From contig MVAQ01000009.1 of the NCBI GenBank assembly GCA_014825775.1, forward strand, positions 1 to 64,000: 64,000 nt of DNA. The letters run 5' to 3'. This stretch comes from Krasilnikovozyma curviuscula (taxonomy: Eukaryota > Basidiomycota > Tremellomycetes > Cystofilobasidiales > Mrakiaceae). The first letter of the stretch is position 1. Each line of letters starts with the position of its first letter. Shown here piece after piece: positions 24,185-35,650 of this stretch. The notes beneath the pieces were generated by a model. The model was not told the origin of the DNA, did not search any database, and was given only the letters and a program-made list of their open reading frames with translations. Made by a program: the position numbers and the translations under genes.

Positions 24185-25268
24185 TCAAGCTTTGGGAAGC
24201 TTTGCGACGAGTTCTTGGAACTCGCCGGAGGCGACTTGCTCCTTCAACAGATCGAGACCACCGATGAGTTCACCGCCGACAATAATTTGAGGGAACGCTA
24301 GAAGTGGGACATTTCCAAGCAAATTCATGTTGTCAGAAAGCGGAACTGTCTTTGACAAAAAGCGACAGCCGTGGATATGACGACTTACTTGGCCAGTCGT
24401 TCAACACCTTCAGGCCCTGTCTAACCTCTTCGTCGCTGAATATATCAAACCATCCAAACTCGACGCCTTCGCCTCTCAGGATGGCGACCGTCTGTCGACT
24501 GAACCCACACTTTGGCGCATCCGGGTTGCCCTTCATAAACAGCATGATGGGTGCGCGGTTCATGAGGGTCGTCAGACGCTCGTTGAGGGGTACGGGGGGC
24601 TGTGCTGGTGGAGGAGCTGAGGGTGTTAAGGTTGATGTGGACAGTGGGGCGGAGGTGGTGCTGGTTGAGTGTTGGGCGATGGAGGCTGTCAGTGCCGCCG
24701 TTGCTGATCCAGAATGACGAGCGAGCAAGTTGTGACCCTGTCGGGCGTCGCAGAAGAGAGGCGGGATCAGGATCTGGTTGTTATGATGACGGTAGGAAGG
24801 AATCAATCATTCATGACGGTCGAACTCACTCTCAATATCAAGAAAGTTGGGACGGCTTCGATGTCGAAGCTCTCGGAAATATCAGGCTGTTCTTCAGCTT
24901 CAATGTTGAGGACGAGCACGTCTGGGTGTTCCTTTGCCAAAGTAGCAACGACCTTCAGCGAGCAAACAACAGGACATTATTAACCTTGAATATCTGTGAT
25001 TAGTCACAGACCCGAAGGAGAGACGTTTTAGACGGACCTCGTTCATCGTTTTGCAGACATCAGCCCACGGTGCCCAGAAGTTCAAGAGAGACACTCGTTC
25101 CAAGTCTGCGCTGAGTAGGGATTTAAAGTGTTCTGGGGAGGTGACATCGACCAGACTTGAGTAGGAAAGGAGCAAACAACCATAGAGCAGCATATCAGTA
25201 CAGCTGCCTCAATCTACGGATCAACGGCACATTCTCTTCGCCATTCTGTCGACTCACTTGGAAGACAT
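24185..25268 (-). CDS. GRX4: Cytosolic monothiol glutaredoxin with N-terminal thioredoxin domain (Grx3/Grx4 type)
   Basis: Grx3/4 proteins bind a bridging [2Fe-2S] cluster with glutathione, deliver iron and report iron status to iron-responsive regulators. The short first exon (MSSN, from 25268) joins to [14 protein letters not shown] and the thioredoxin-like site [14 protein letters not shown], typical of this family and lacking the dithiol CxxC. The thioredoxin fold continues with [15 protein letters not shown] and EAVPTFLIL. After a Ser/Thr/Pro linker comes one glutaredoxin domain: [19 protein letters not shown] with the CGFS site, [15 protein letters not shown], and a last exon with [15 protein letters not shown] (glutathione-binding GG). 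The stop is TGA at 24187-24185. Only one Grx domain is present, as in yeast Grx3/4 and unlike human GLRX3. Confidence 0.92.
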
Positions 25269-26188
25269 TTTTAGGTAATAGAATTTGGCTGCTGCAGCTT
25301 TCACTGTCGAGGCGGGAGGCGAATCTTGTTCGTCCGACCTTCGTCGAGCTTCTGTGGCAAACGACTGCCCTCTCACATTTCCCACAGCGCCAGCGAAAAA
25401 AAAAGGAGAAAAAAATGTTTCTTTACCTCCAACCAGTCATACAGCAGGAAGTGATCTCACTACTTCCTTTGCTTTGCAATCTATCGTCCTGGTTGTGTGA
25501 CTGAACCTCAAGAATGGAATGGAACTACTGATCAGCCTGAACCCTACTGACGTCTTTCCCCTTTTCCCTGACCATAAAAACCTGTTTTCTTCATCAACGC
25601 AGCAGAACAAACGTCCTATCCTACTCTCTTCATTCAAGCCTATATCCTCATTCTTATCTCATCTCCTCTGCCTCTGTGCTCATCTCTCTTCCGCCCTTAC
25701 CACGATCAAATTGCCGACTTTCTCCTCTTTACTCAGAGAATATCGAGCGTCGAAGTCGTGGGACACTAAACCCCCCCTTTTGCTCATGCTGTATCGCTTT
25801 TCTGTAAAAAGTTAAGAGTTGGCGTTCGAGCGTATTACCTTTGAGAAACTTTTGTCTGTCTTGCTATCCTTTACTCTCGTGGTTGACTAGACCTTATTGG
25901 TTCAAACATCTCTATCCTCCTCCCTCACTTTTTCTCTGTTCACTCCTTTCACTGCTTTCTGATACAAGCTGGTATCTTTATCTGTTTGATGAATCCTTTG
26001 ACACTGATTCCAAAGTCCGCGGCAAGCCAAAAGCAATCGCGATCCACTGCGAAGGTAAACAACTTGCAAATGTCACATCAGGACTGAGCAAGATCGTACA
26101 CCGATACAAACAGCCAAAATCTCCATAAAGAATGTACAACGATGTCCCTCAGACTTTTGTACATGAACGCAAAACCAAAGTAACGAGC
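25269..26188. other. Long intergenic, pyrimidine-rich; no supported gene
   Basis: About 0.9 kb upstream of the glutaredoxin start. Long C/T-rich tracts on the plus strand (25640-25760, 25900-25970) look like the leader of a plus-strand transcript, but only a 32-codon ATG frame (25989-26087) follows, with no recognisable product. This could be an unannotated non-coding or short-peptide transcript, or just promoter sequence. Confidence 0.35.
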
Positions 26189-26740
26189 CTAACAGCACTC
26201 CTCCCTTAACCTCTTTCTCATCTCCCTCACCTCTCTCTCCTCCTTCTCAAATGCCTCCCTTCTCTTCCTAACCTCCACACACTCCTCTTTCCTCTTCCTT
26301 TTGCCCTGCTGCGCCTGCTCCTGCGAACGGACGACGACGGCATCGATGAACCGCGTCTGCGCCTCCCACACTTTCGCGATCCGCTTGTCCTCCGCCGTCT
26401 TTTCCCTCAGCAGTGCGATCAGGAGGGTGCGGTCTTGAGCGCCATGCGACGCGAAGGAGCTCATAATCTCTCTCAGCGTCGGCGGTGGGGCGAGCTGCTG
26501 TTGTGACTGGTTTGAGGCGGGGGCGGCGGCGGCGGTCAAGGTTGGCTCGACAAGTTTCATTTTGGGGATGAACGAGGCTGCCATGGATTTGGTCGTGGGA
26601 GGTGCAGAAGAATGAGAGAGGCGTCCCTGTCCCGACGGGTTGGCGTTGAAGAAGTGAAGAGGGTGTGGGGCTGGTTGGATTCGAGGGAGGGCTAAAGGGA
26701 GAGCTTCGACTGGTGTTGGTGCTGTTGCTACTGCTGCCAT
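26189..26740 (-). CDS. Small protein with C-terminal charged coiled-coil, unknown function
   Basis: Uninterrupted frame of 183 codons from ATG at 26740 to the stop at 26189. The first half is Pro/Ala-rich and disordered (PTPVEALPLALPRIQPAP, a run of Ala, a run of Gln). The middle has a hydrophobic motif, TLREIMSSFASHGAQDRTLLIALLREKTAEDKR. The last 60 residues are dense in Lys, Arg and Glu (GKRKRKEE, RKRREAFEKEEREVREMRKRLREE), a strong coiled-coil with a nuclear-localisation-like patch. The frame stays open upstream to 26905, but the ATG at 26740 gives the cleanest start. The middle motif looks conserved but I do not recognise a family. Confidence 0.6.
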   Translation of the reverse strand: MAAVATAPTPVEALPLALPRIQPAPHPLHFFNANPSGQGRLSHSSAPPTTKSMAASFIPKMKLVEPTLTAAAAPASNQSQQQLAPPPTLREIMSSFASHGAQDRTLLIALLREKTAEDKRIAKVWEAQTRFIDAVVVRSQEQAQQGKRKRKEECVEVRKRREAFEKEEREVREMRKRLREECC

Positions 26741-27694
26741 GGCCTGATAGTGTTGAGTAGGATTGTTAGGTACTCTTTCTATTGATTTGTGAATTGAGGC
26801 CAAATGTTCTGTCCACCCAAAAGGAAATCTCGAGTTGGTTCTCGCTCTGTTTCGCGCGCGACAATAGCAAACACATTTGACTGACCTTTCACTGTTCTCT
26901 CTCAATTCGAGTGGATGGGTTGATGGTTAGAGGGGAACAGTCAGAGGGTCGGACAGCGGACGAGCTTTTCCCCTCAGTACCCAAGAGAGTGGAAGCGGTG
27001 GTGTCTTTGCCTTGCTTGGCGCCGGAACAGAGTCCAGATCATTTTTCTATTTCAACCAACGACGTGGGACTTTTTATTCTCACCCACCCGTGAAATCGTC
27101 TCTACTGTGGTAAGAAATCCTGAGCAAAGCAAGAGATGTATGAATAGAATGGAAGGTTATAATTCGAATCGAGTCGAGAACCCCACGTTGTATTTGAGAC
27201 GCTGATCTCCAGCAAAAAATGTAAACAAGCAGACGTCCGTCCAGAATGCTGCCGCGCTCGCGTAATACTTGGCAAAAGCATCGCCCTCGCCGTCTTGCCC
27301 TTGATGCTGCTTACGCTTTGTTTTTTTTTTTTTAAACTCAATGGGATGCATTCATTAGAAGGCATGGAGTTGTATACAACAAGATCGTATAGAGTTCGTG
27401 AAAAGAGAGCAACTGTGCCGCCCACAGTGATAGCAGGATCAAGTCCTTCCCGGCCCACCACCGCCATCTGCAGCACCACCAGCCAGCGATTTCGCAAACA
27501 TGGACCTTTTTTAGAGAATGATACGAAACAGACAGGCCTATCAGTACTCGGGGACGAGAGGACTTCAACGGCACATGATCCGCCATCAAATCGACACTCA
27601 CATTCGTGATGTTCTATTGAGAGTCGAGAGTGCCGCATCTTCAAGTGCTGACTGAGTTATTGAAGCGTCTTGAATAGACGAGACGTGGAGAGAA
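26741..27694. other. Intergenic; possible unmodelled minus-strand coding tail
   Basis: Mostly no recognisable coding. On the minus strand between about 27310 and 27157 there is a coding-like frame containing GDAFAKYYASAAAFW and ending in a stop at 27157, with a plausible acceptor just upstream. No start or upstream exon could be fixed. A T-run lies at 27322-27333. Confidence 0.3.
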
Positions 27695-28790
27695 TCACCC
27701 GTTCGGACAAGTCAGCTTTTTCTTTCTTGAGAACGAAGACGAGAAAGGAGAGATGATGCCGTCGACTGCGCCAAGAAACTCACTGCTTAGATCGCTGAAA
27801 CTACTCGTCTCCGAGACCTCACCTGAGCCGATCGTCGTTGGAGGGGACGTCCTCTGTCCTGCCCCAGCAGCAGCAGCAACCCCCGTCTTCTGCTGAGTGC
27901 CGTGTGTCGGTGCTAGTGACGACGTCCCCCCTCCGACAGCGAATCCTTCTCCCAGGTTGACGAGAGCCTGAAGTTGTTCCGTTAGATTGAGCGTTATGCG
28001 CGATGCTGGGCTCGTTGACGGTCGCGATAGTGCTGATGTTGGTCGTTGCGCTGGTGGGTAAGCGCTGTTCGTTGTCAAAGGAGGAGTGAGAGATGTTGGA
28101 GGATAGGTCCTCGGCAGCGCCGGCGGGTAGGATGGTATCGGTCCTGGAGATGAGGAAGTAGTTGCAGTCGGAGGTTGTTGAGGTAGGATGGGCGGCGTTG
28201 AAGCTGCTGTTGTAATTCGTGGGCTTGGGAGCGCACTTCCACCGCCTACCGCTGCAGCAGCTGTCTTCTTCAACAGGCTACTCAGTCTTGGTTTATCCAG
28301 CACGAAGCTTCTTCTCGTTGTTGTCGTCGTGGTGGTATTAAGACCATGGTCGCTGCTGCCGAGGGTTGTCGCTGTTTGTGGTGGGGTCGGTGGGGCGGAG
28401 AGGAGAGGGGTCGTTGCTTCCTTGAGGGAGTTGAGTCGTGACGCAAGGATGTGCTTGGCTCTGAAGATGAGTAAGGGGATTGGAGTTTTAAGGATGTGGG
28501 ACAGGTAGACCCCTGGATGGGAACAATGGGAAAGGATGAGGTTAAGCTTCATGGCCAAGAGTGAGCAACCCGCTTACAGTCTACCGCAGCATTGTTTCCA
28601 GACCTGTCCAATGCTTCATTCAATATCTTCTCCTTCTCCTCATTCCAAGCTGTCTGAAGAAAAAGTGTTGTAGACGTGAGAATCTGAAAGCAAACAAGGC
28701 CAACTGGCAACTCACCAGGATTGGTTGGACGAAGTTGGCTGGCCTGTCAAATGGCAGCAGCACCACAATCTCTATTGCTGAAGCAGTCAT
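27695..28790 (-). CDS. ATG29: Autophagy protein Atg29
   Basis: Atg29 works with Atg17 and Atg31 as the scaffold that starts autophagosome formation at the pre-autophagosomal structure. Three exons (28790-28716, 28653-28578, 28512-27695) give 322 residues in exact frame. The first ~85 residues match the Atg29 N-terminal domain pattern: a VVLLPF strand, DRPANFVQP, TAWNEEKEKIL, LDRSGNNAAVDW, a helix starting YLSHILKTPIPLLI, then FRAKHILASRLNSL. The diagnostic DW pair is created by the second splice. The remaining ~235 residues are Ser/Thr/Pro-rich and disordered, much longer than in budding yeast (213 residues in total), with runs of Thr and Ala and a Lys-rich end. In yeast the tail is phospho-regulated; many Ser/Thr-Pro sites here would allow the same. 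Recognition is by pattern memory. Confidence 0.8.
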
Positions 28791-29276
28791 TGAAACATAA
28801 GGAGGGAGCACTGATATGGAAGCGAAAAATTAAATGGCAGCCGTTGGGCGATTGCGGATGGACAGCAACCTCGACGAGAGGTTACTCTTGAACGTTTTTG
28901 TACGGTGCCGGTGGAACTTGCCCTAGTCGTTATAAAACTACCTGAATTGCCATCTGTAATCTATAGGCACCAGATTGGCAGATGAGATGAGATGAGACAA
29001 GATCGCATGTGCACTCTGTTTCCTCAGGTAGCTCAGCAGCTCAGTAGATCATATCGATTGACTTCTTCCATCTGGACCTGAGTTATGACGATGGGAGGTT
29101 CTTTATTTTGGGCGAGTGCAGCATGGAAGCCTGTGAAAAAAAGTGGGAAGCTGCTGAAGACGTCATCACTGGTGGCTCGCCCTATAAGAAGCAGGCGGCA
29201 CGCGAGCTGTCATCTGTTACCTCTAACCATCACGACTATCCACATCGCAAAACCACAAGTACCACCTATTACCACT
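28791..29276. other. Divergent promoter between ATG29 and RTC3-like gene
   Basis: The two start codons face away from each other across 486 bases. It contains a short gatga repeat run (28981-28997) and no coding sequence that I trust. It may serve both genes. Confidence 0.4.
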
Positions 29277-30158
29277 ATGCCACACACCGTCACCAGAGCA
29301 GTCTACAAGCCAGACTCACAATCGACAGACGAGTTCTCCGTCATTGTAGCAGACACCGCCGCTGTATGTAGCTTGCCCTTCCATCTCATTCCTTTCCCTT
29401 CTCCCAGCGGTGGACTGACCATGGCCTATGTATCTCTTCTCAGCTCGCCAGATGGAAGGAAGACAAGAGTGTCCCACTCGTTGAGGTAGTGGACTGTGAG
29501 TTTTCTTGTCTATCATCCCTTTTTTCACGAGCTAGGAGGAGGGTTCACTTGCTTGCGTCATGACGTGGATGCTGGGACGGAAAACTCGTTTTTACGCTCA
29601 TCTTTCCTTCCACTTCCCGTCTTTCTGCTACTCGCATCATCATGGTGATTGTTAAGAGGGGCTGGGACAAGATGGAGAAATGATTCATGTCTGCTGCCGT
29701 GTGACCTCATCACTGATTCCCCCCTCACCCATTATTCTCCGACCTTAGCCTTCGACATCTTCTTCTCCTTCCAAGGGAACCAGGGTCAGCTCGGTAAAGC
29801 TTCGAAGCAGCAGCTGGAGACTGTCTTCGGTACCTCCAAAGACGTGTATGTCATATTTTCACTTCATTCTCTCTCACTGCCCCACACGCGCTCCAGAAGA
29901 GAAAAGGCTGATTTCGCTCCTGGTGTTTTGGCATTTGTGGATATAGTGATGTGGTTATCAAGATGCTGTCCGAGGGAAAGATCATGGAAAGCAAAGCTGT
30001 CGGGACCGGAAAGAACGTTGGTGAACCAAATTCGAGCAGGTCAGTTCTACCCCTTTCTCAGCGCGTGTCTATACCTCAGCGCACGTTCTGACGGTAATTC
30101 GGGGTCTTTGGGATATTTTAGAGGATCAGGAAACGTTGGTGCTCAAGGAGGCCGATAA
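29277..30158 (+). CDS. RTC3: Rtc3-like protein with SBDS N-terminal-type domain
   Basis: Five exons (29277-29363, 29444-29495, 29749-29845, 29947-30039, 30122-30158) give 121 residues, close to the 111 of yeast Rtc3. Features: TRAVYKPDSQSTDEFSVIV, LARWKEDKSVPLVEVVDSFDIFFSFQG, GQLGKASKQQLETVFGTSKDVDVVIKMLSEGK and a Gly-rich end. This is the FYSH fold seen alone in Rtc3 and as the first domain of the ribosome-maturation factor SBDS/Sdo1. Yeast Rtc3 is a small stress-induced protein linked to RNA metabolism and telomere capping; its biochemical job is not settled. The ATG at 29277 was chosen because the domain begins directly after it. Confidence 0.85.
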
Positions 30159-30954
30159 GCTTAATGAGTCTACAGAGCACCTACAGGGGAAAAAAGGGAG
30201 ACCGAAATCTAAACCATACATAATCAATCAACTGTATTCATACCCAACATATTTGAAGCATATATATGTTTGGAGCCAAAGCAAGGTATTCTAAAGGAAG
30301 GTATTCTAGTTGATTGCATGGTGATGGTGAGGAGTTCGACGACGTCGAAGAATGTACATATGCATTGCGCTAACGCACAACTGCTCTGTGAAGCAATCTT
30401 CGGAAGACCCTCGATATACGTTTTTTAGACCCTATTTCTGGTACCTTCATTCGTCCCATCGCTTCGTTGGAATGGAAGTTTAGCGTCCCTCTGTTGTTGG
30501 CGTCAGAAAGACAGTTAGTATCCTCCCCCTTATCTGCAGTGATACCCTCTCGATTCGAATTAGCATATTGGTTTGCCTGATGCACCAGTGAGGATACTTG
30601 TTAACACATATCGCATCGTAGATAGGTTCGGCGCTGGCACCCCCGGCACGAACGTTGCAAGTTATGCAATGAACTCACACCTACAATTGTATCAGACCTT
30701 ATCAGTGTCAAAGAAAGTAGAGGGAGATGGACAGCTATTAGGGTATTCTTATTGTTCTCGTCCCATCTCAAAGATTAAGAAGGGTAAAGTTCTTCAGACT
30801 GCTGTGGGTGAAGAGTGATAACTGTAAAAATCATGTGACTTCATCATAGATATATTGAAAGAAAAAAAAACCCCATCCTGCTGTTTAGACGGTATGAAAC
30901 GTCTTGATAGCGTCAGAGCGACGACTGGGAAGAAACGGTGCTAAAATATCTCCT
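30159..30954. other. Intergenic between convergent RTC3-like and FMT1 genes
   Basis: About 0.8 kb between two 3' ends. An 81-codon plus-strand frame (30573-30818) has no recognisable features. An imperfect direct repeat (aaggtattcta, around 30284-30308) is present. No gene supported. Confidence 0.4.
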
Positions 30955-32292
30955 TCATCGCAACAAGATTTTCTCGCCCTTCTTCCATAACCCTCTCTTC
31001 TTTACTTCTTTTATAAACCCTGATGCACTGACCCAGCCAAAGCCCTCCAGCTTCAGTTTCTTCACTGACACTAGCAACCGCCGCCCATCACGCGCCGCAC
31101 CGATCAACAACCTGTCGCCTTCGCCATCGAGAATACATTCACCATGCGATATATCAGGTGATATGTCCCACGGTACCAATGAAAGCTCGTCTAAGTCAAC
31201 GGCAAGCTCGCCGCCGTGGGCCTTACTGGCTTTCCCTGTCATAGCCGTGCGGATAGCGACTTGATGTCCGATCGCTCGATACACACGATCGATGTCAGAA
31301 GCAGTTTGCTGGGAGAATGAGATGTAGCCTTGCTGAGGTGTGATTTTAGGCGCGTTAGTTGCTTCCGACGGATTTTGTAACCCTGCCGTGGGAGCGGTGG
31401 GGTCGAGAAGAAGGGATTCGAGGTGTTTGACGAGGAGAGAGCCTCCCAGTTCTGCTAATGGGGGGATTATTGAGTTGTACGTTGAGTTTGGTGGGATGGT
31501 CTGCATGGGCGCTGGGACATGAGTTTGACGCCCAACACGACCAGAAGAGAATAGAGCAGCAATCCCGGACTTACGAAGTTCTCCTGCTGCCAGATCTCGC
31601 CTCTATCAATCTTACCGATGCTAAGACTCTGAAGGGTGACAGCCGTCTCCTCCAGGCCGTCCAACAGAGCCCACTGAATGGGTGCAGCGCCTCGATACTT
31701 AGGTAATCGCGATGGGTGGAGATTGAGTCGGCGGGAAGGTGGATAGAGCGAAAGTGGTGCTGAGGGAATCATGTAACCAAATGAGGCTGTCATGAGGATC
31801 GACGACGGTGTTGGAGGCCCGGTTGGGAGCTTAAACATGTTAAGGGGAAGTGATGTTGGTGATAACTCAACAGAGAAGAAGGGCAGAAGCGCTCACCTCC
31901 CAAGACTTTATCCCACTGTTAGGTATATGTGTGACTGAGATATCCATCTTCTCAGCATAGTCGCTCAGCGGAGCTGTTGTCCGTGCAAGAGGATGATAAG
32001 TCAGCGCATTGTCCATTTGCCCTTGATTGCATGCGTGTGGTTGGAAGACTTACGGATAGATATCGTCTTGAGACCTCTGCCAGTTCGTTGGGGTGGTGGA
32101 GTGACGACTGAAATGGAGTTCCAGATATCTGGAGAGGAGAGGCATGAATGAGGCCATTCATGAACCAGTTGAGGAGACGATATTAGCTATAAACTCACCT
32201 TTTCTCTTCAGCAGTATACTCAAGGCAGTGATGGAAAACGCATCCGAGCCCAGGAACAGCACATCAAAGGGCTTTCTGACCAGCGAAGCCAT
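30955..32292 (-). CDS. FMT1: Mitochondrial methionyl-tRNA formyltransferase
   Basis: Transfers a formyl group from 10-formyltetrahydrofolate to Met-tRNA to make the mitochondrial initiator. The first exon (32292-32199) encodes MASLVRKPFDVLFLGSDAFS; the next gives DIWNSISVVTPPPQRTGRG (Rossmann start). Then PLSDYAEKMDISVTHIPNSG, and the formyl-folate hydrolase core ASFGYMIPS with LHPSRLPKYRGAAPIQWALL. This SLLPxYRGAAPIQ motif is the signature of the formyltransferase family, with the catalytic Asn/His/Asp region around it. The C-terminal part, TPQQGYISFSQQTASDIDRVYRAIG, matches the tRNA-binding C-domain. A basic end follows. The N-terminus as drawn lacks a long targeting peptide; an upstream exon joining at about 32311 is possible. 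It is divergent with TAF12. Confidence 0.88.
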
Positions 32293-32725
32293 CGAAGTCT
32301 GACCTCGAGTTGCTGAAGACAACAGAATAGATCAATACACTTTAAAAGGGGGAAGGCCAAAATTAGCCCTCACATGTATTTTATTTGTTCAGTTCTTCAT
32401 TCGAATATCGAATTGTTACTAGAGAGGGCGCCTTGTAGTGAGGCGTAAGTTACCAGGCAACCAACAATCTGGGCCGCTGAGAAACTCCCGACGACAACCT
32501 TGGATTTCTGACCCAGATCCAATTCAATCCACCTTCGATTCCGACTGGGATCGTCTGAGGATCTGAGCTGGTGCACCCCAGAAGACACAACTTGGAGGAG
32601 AATTGGCTGGAGAGGCAGTTTCGTTCGTGGAGTTTCCTTCACTTCGCTCAGACAAAGGCTCACACCCCTGCCTTTTTAATTCGTTTAGGTCATCCTCTTG
32701 ACAGTGTAAATAGAACACAATCAAC
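32293..32725. other. Divergent promoter between FMT1 and TAF12
   Basis: The two start codons are 433 bases apart and point away from each other. No coding sequence with features; possibly the 5' exon of FMT1 lies here. Regulatory elements were not identifiable by eye. Confidence 0.4.
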
Positions 32726-34643
32726 ATGAGTAACAACCAGGTCCCCCCTACTCAGGCTCAGCTCAACCAGATGAGAATGGCTGCTGCCCAACAGCAATTG
32801 CAGAACGGCCAGAGAGCCGTGAGTCTTTCTGCTTGTGCGCGCTGACTACCAGCTCCCTCATGGCATTAACCTGTTGTAATATCTCTATTGAACTATGCCT
32901 CGATATCTAGAATGGCATGAATGGTCAAGCTCCTGCTCAGGGAATATCGAATGGGGTTCCCAACGGCGGACTTCCTCTCGGCTTCAACCTCCAGAATCTC
33001 CCTCAGCTCGTCCAAATGTTCAAGGAAGGTAAACTCAACCCTGCCCAGGTTGCTCAGGTTTGTTGTTTCCGTTTCATTTCGTCCCTCTTGCAGGTACCTT
33101 GCCTCTGACCTCCATCTTGGGCTTGAGCAGCTGAGTGTCTTTCTGAAGCAATACAAACAACCAGGACAGAACCCAAATGGACAGCAACAGCAACCACCCC
33201 AGCAAGGTGGTAACATGAATGTCGCTGAAACTTCAAACCCAAATCCTGGCCCAAATCAAGCCAACGGTACACCCGTTAGACCCAAGCTACCTACTCCTGC
33301 TCAAGCCATCCAGCAACTTGCCTCCATGAGTGAAGCGCAAAGACAACAAGCTTTCCAGAAAGTGAGTGACGGGGTTGGTTTCATAGACTGGAGTCGAACA
33401 TGAACCTGACGCAGTTTGGTTTCCCGTCGTTCGTTCTTGTTAATGTTCAGAGCCCTCAAGTCGCACAACTATGGCAAGCACATCTCAAAGGATTTCAAGC
33501 TCAAGCTGGTGCTGGCGTCGCTGCCGCAGGTGGTTCCACTTCCCAAGCTGGACTCAATATGCCTCAAACTCGCGGCAGACCAGCACCGAATCCAGCGGTC
33601 GTCGCTGCTGCAGCCAATGGCAGTGCAAATAATAGTGGACGAGCTTCTCCAGCCGGTGGTGCGCAAATGAATCCGGCAGCAGTTCTCGCGAAGCAGCAGC
33701 TGCAGCAGCAACAACGTGCTGGCACCTCTCCCGCTCCCAACGGCGAAAATAACGGCTCACAGCAACTTCAACAGCAACCCCACCCTACTCGAAGTAGCAC
33801 CAGCTCTCTCAGCAGTCCCGGTTTGTCAATCCCAGCAAATCAAACGGCAGCTGCACCTCATCCCAACCAAAATGGACCTAGACCGACGCTTTCGTCCGGT
33901 CTAAGCGCAGGCACTATGCTCGGTACACCTGGTCTGGTTGCGAGAGGCTCGCAACAAGGCTGGGAGGAAGCGAGAGGGCTGGTAGCTGCGAGGAAAGGGT
34001 TAGTTGAAGGTGGCAGTGGAGGTGGGGCAGGTGAGATTGCCAGAGAAGAAGGTCGGAAGAGAAAAATCAGAGAGGTTGTTGAGACTGTTCAGAAGGATGA
34101 GAAGTTAGATTATTCGGTCGAGGATGTGAGTTTCCCTTGCTTTTGCTTCGTAACGCTCGCGCGCTCTTCACAAGTCCCTTCGCTGCATTCGCACTGTCCG
34201 CTGACCCGATGTTTCCTTTGTGTTGCTGCGTAGATGCTTCTCGAACTGGTCGATGAATTCATTGAAGTGTCGACTCATATGGCTGCGCGTCTCGCGAAGC
34301 ACAGAAAGAGTTCGACATTAGACGTCAAGGACTTGCAGCTCCATTTCGGTGAGCATCACCTCTCCTTCTTAGTTCTTAGTTCATTAGTGCAGTAAAACCA
34401 GCCTTGTTTCAAACTGTTCCTAACGACAACCTTCTTTGCCCTTGTCACGACTGTTATTCAGAACGCAACCATAACATCCGCATTCCTGGCTTCGCGTCGG
34501 ACGAACTTCGATCTGCTCAAGCGGGTTCAAGACGTCAAAATAACTTCAGTCTTCACACTCAGAGGTTACAAGCTATCCAACAAGCGAAAGTAGCAGCTGC
34601 TGCTGCCGCTGCTAATAGCAATAACGCGATGGTCAAAGGCTAA
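32726..34643 (+). CDS. TAF12: Transcription initiation factor TFIID/SAGA subunit 12 (histone fold)
   Basis: Taf12 pairs with Taf4 in TFIID and with Ada1 in SAGA through an H2B-like histone fold. The N-terminal two-thirds are low complexity (Gln, Asn, Pro, Ser, Ala runs) with short conserved pieces: NLPQLVQMFKEGKLNP, QQLASMSEAQRQ and QVAQLWQAHLKGFQ. The fold lies in the last exons: REVVETVQKDEKLDYSVED, then LLELVDEFIEVSTHMAARLA, HRKSSTLDVKDLQLHFERNHNIRIPGF. The run from KSSTLDVKD to IPGF is the hallmark of Taf12. An Ala-rich tail follows. Stop TAA 34641-34643. Introns interrupt both the low-complexity part (for example after 32819 and after 33057) and the fold (after 34124 and after 34347). 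Confidence 0.93.
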
Positions 34644-35650
34644 ACTAAAGTAACGGTTTTTGTGGGGGAAATTTTTCACCATGAACCTTCTGCCTTTTGA
34701 CTGGCGTTCCTTCGCGTCTTTCGAAGGGTGTACTTCGTACTTTTCTCTTGTGCTTGTAAAAATCTCCATGATCTATGCAACCCCGTCATCCTTGTTTGTT
34801 TACGTTTTGGCGATAAGCTTGTGATAGTTGGGTTTTCGAGCGAGAAAGTGGATGTGGTGGCGCACCAGACAAGAAAGTAAATTGCGCATCGATGAACCAA
34901 CTCGGGAAAATTTGTTTCCTGGATGGCATCGCGACCCTTTTGGATGACAAGGGAGATGATATAGGATAGAGATTAAATCTTGTGCAGTGTGCGATGGCAG
35001 CTCGCCAGTGATAAGGTCTCAAACGCGCCCTGTGCCCTCGTGAAACTCTCCTTTGATTAGCTTCGACGAAAGGCCACGCCCTTCGTGCTTCGAAATGGTT
35101 CCACCAACCACAACTCCCCTCATCTCAAAGCTTACCCTTTCGAAACTTTCGCTTCTCTCCATCCTTGTACGTCCTCAGCCATATTCTATTTAGTGACCTG
35201 TGCTTTCCCGTCGAGCCCTCGTTGAAGACGTCAGCATGTCCTTCCATCCCATTCTCTGCGTTTGGTCCTCCTGTTTTTTCCCCTCCTTTCAAATTTCTCT
35301 CTCCTCCTCTGTCCATCCATGTACTCTGCTAGTCTATACAGACTTCTGAAGGGTACTGGATCGGAGTGCTATTCGAATGGAGGGAGCAGCATCGGTTCGA
35401 TAAACAGTTGGGATGTCGACCACTGCCCAACTTGGCAACTACCCCTATCTGTTTTCGAACCGGGATGAAACCCACTTCTAAACCTGTACAGGCTACGTGA
35501 GCTTGTATTTAGCGTGTAGTTCGCCTTTCCTCTCTACTCAATCGTTATCTCGATTCAAAACACTTCTAGCGCACCAGCCTCCCACTTCCATTTTTGGGAT
35601 CACTTCTAACCACAACTCCCCTCTTTCCTTTTTTCATCTAACGCAGAATA
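34644..35650. other. Intergenic between TAF12 and the Ala/Glu/Pro-rich gene
   Basis: About 1 kb. The second half (35260-35640) is strongly C/T-rich, typical of a highly expressed fungal promoter and leader. A possible leader intron starts at ctacgtgagc (about 35493) and could end before 35648. No coding sequence is supported. Confidence 0.45.

Noticed and set aside
27102..27644. A 180-codon minus-strand open frame
   Set aside because: No domain, no conserved motif, Ser/Cys/Arg-biased composition and no upstream promoter features; treated as chance apart from the separate tail noted at 27157-27320.
30573..30818. 81-codon plus-strand frame between convergent genes
   Set aside because: No motif, no promoter-like leader, lies in the 3' region of two facing genes.
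35391..35475. A ggttcga / tttcgaaccgg stretch that recalls a tRNA B-box
   Set aside because: No matching A-box, acceptor stem or cloverleaf could be drawn on either strand.
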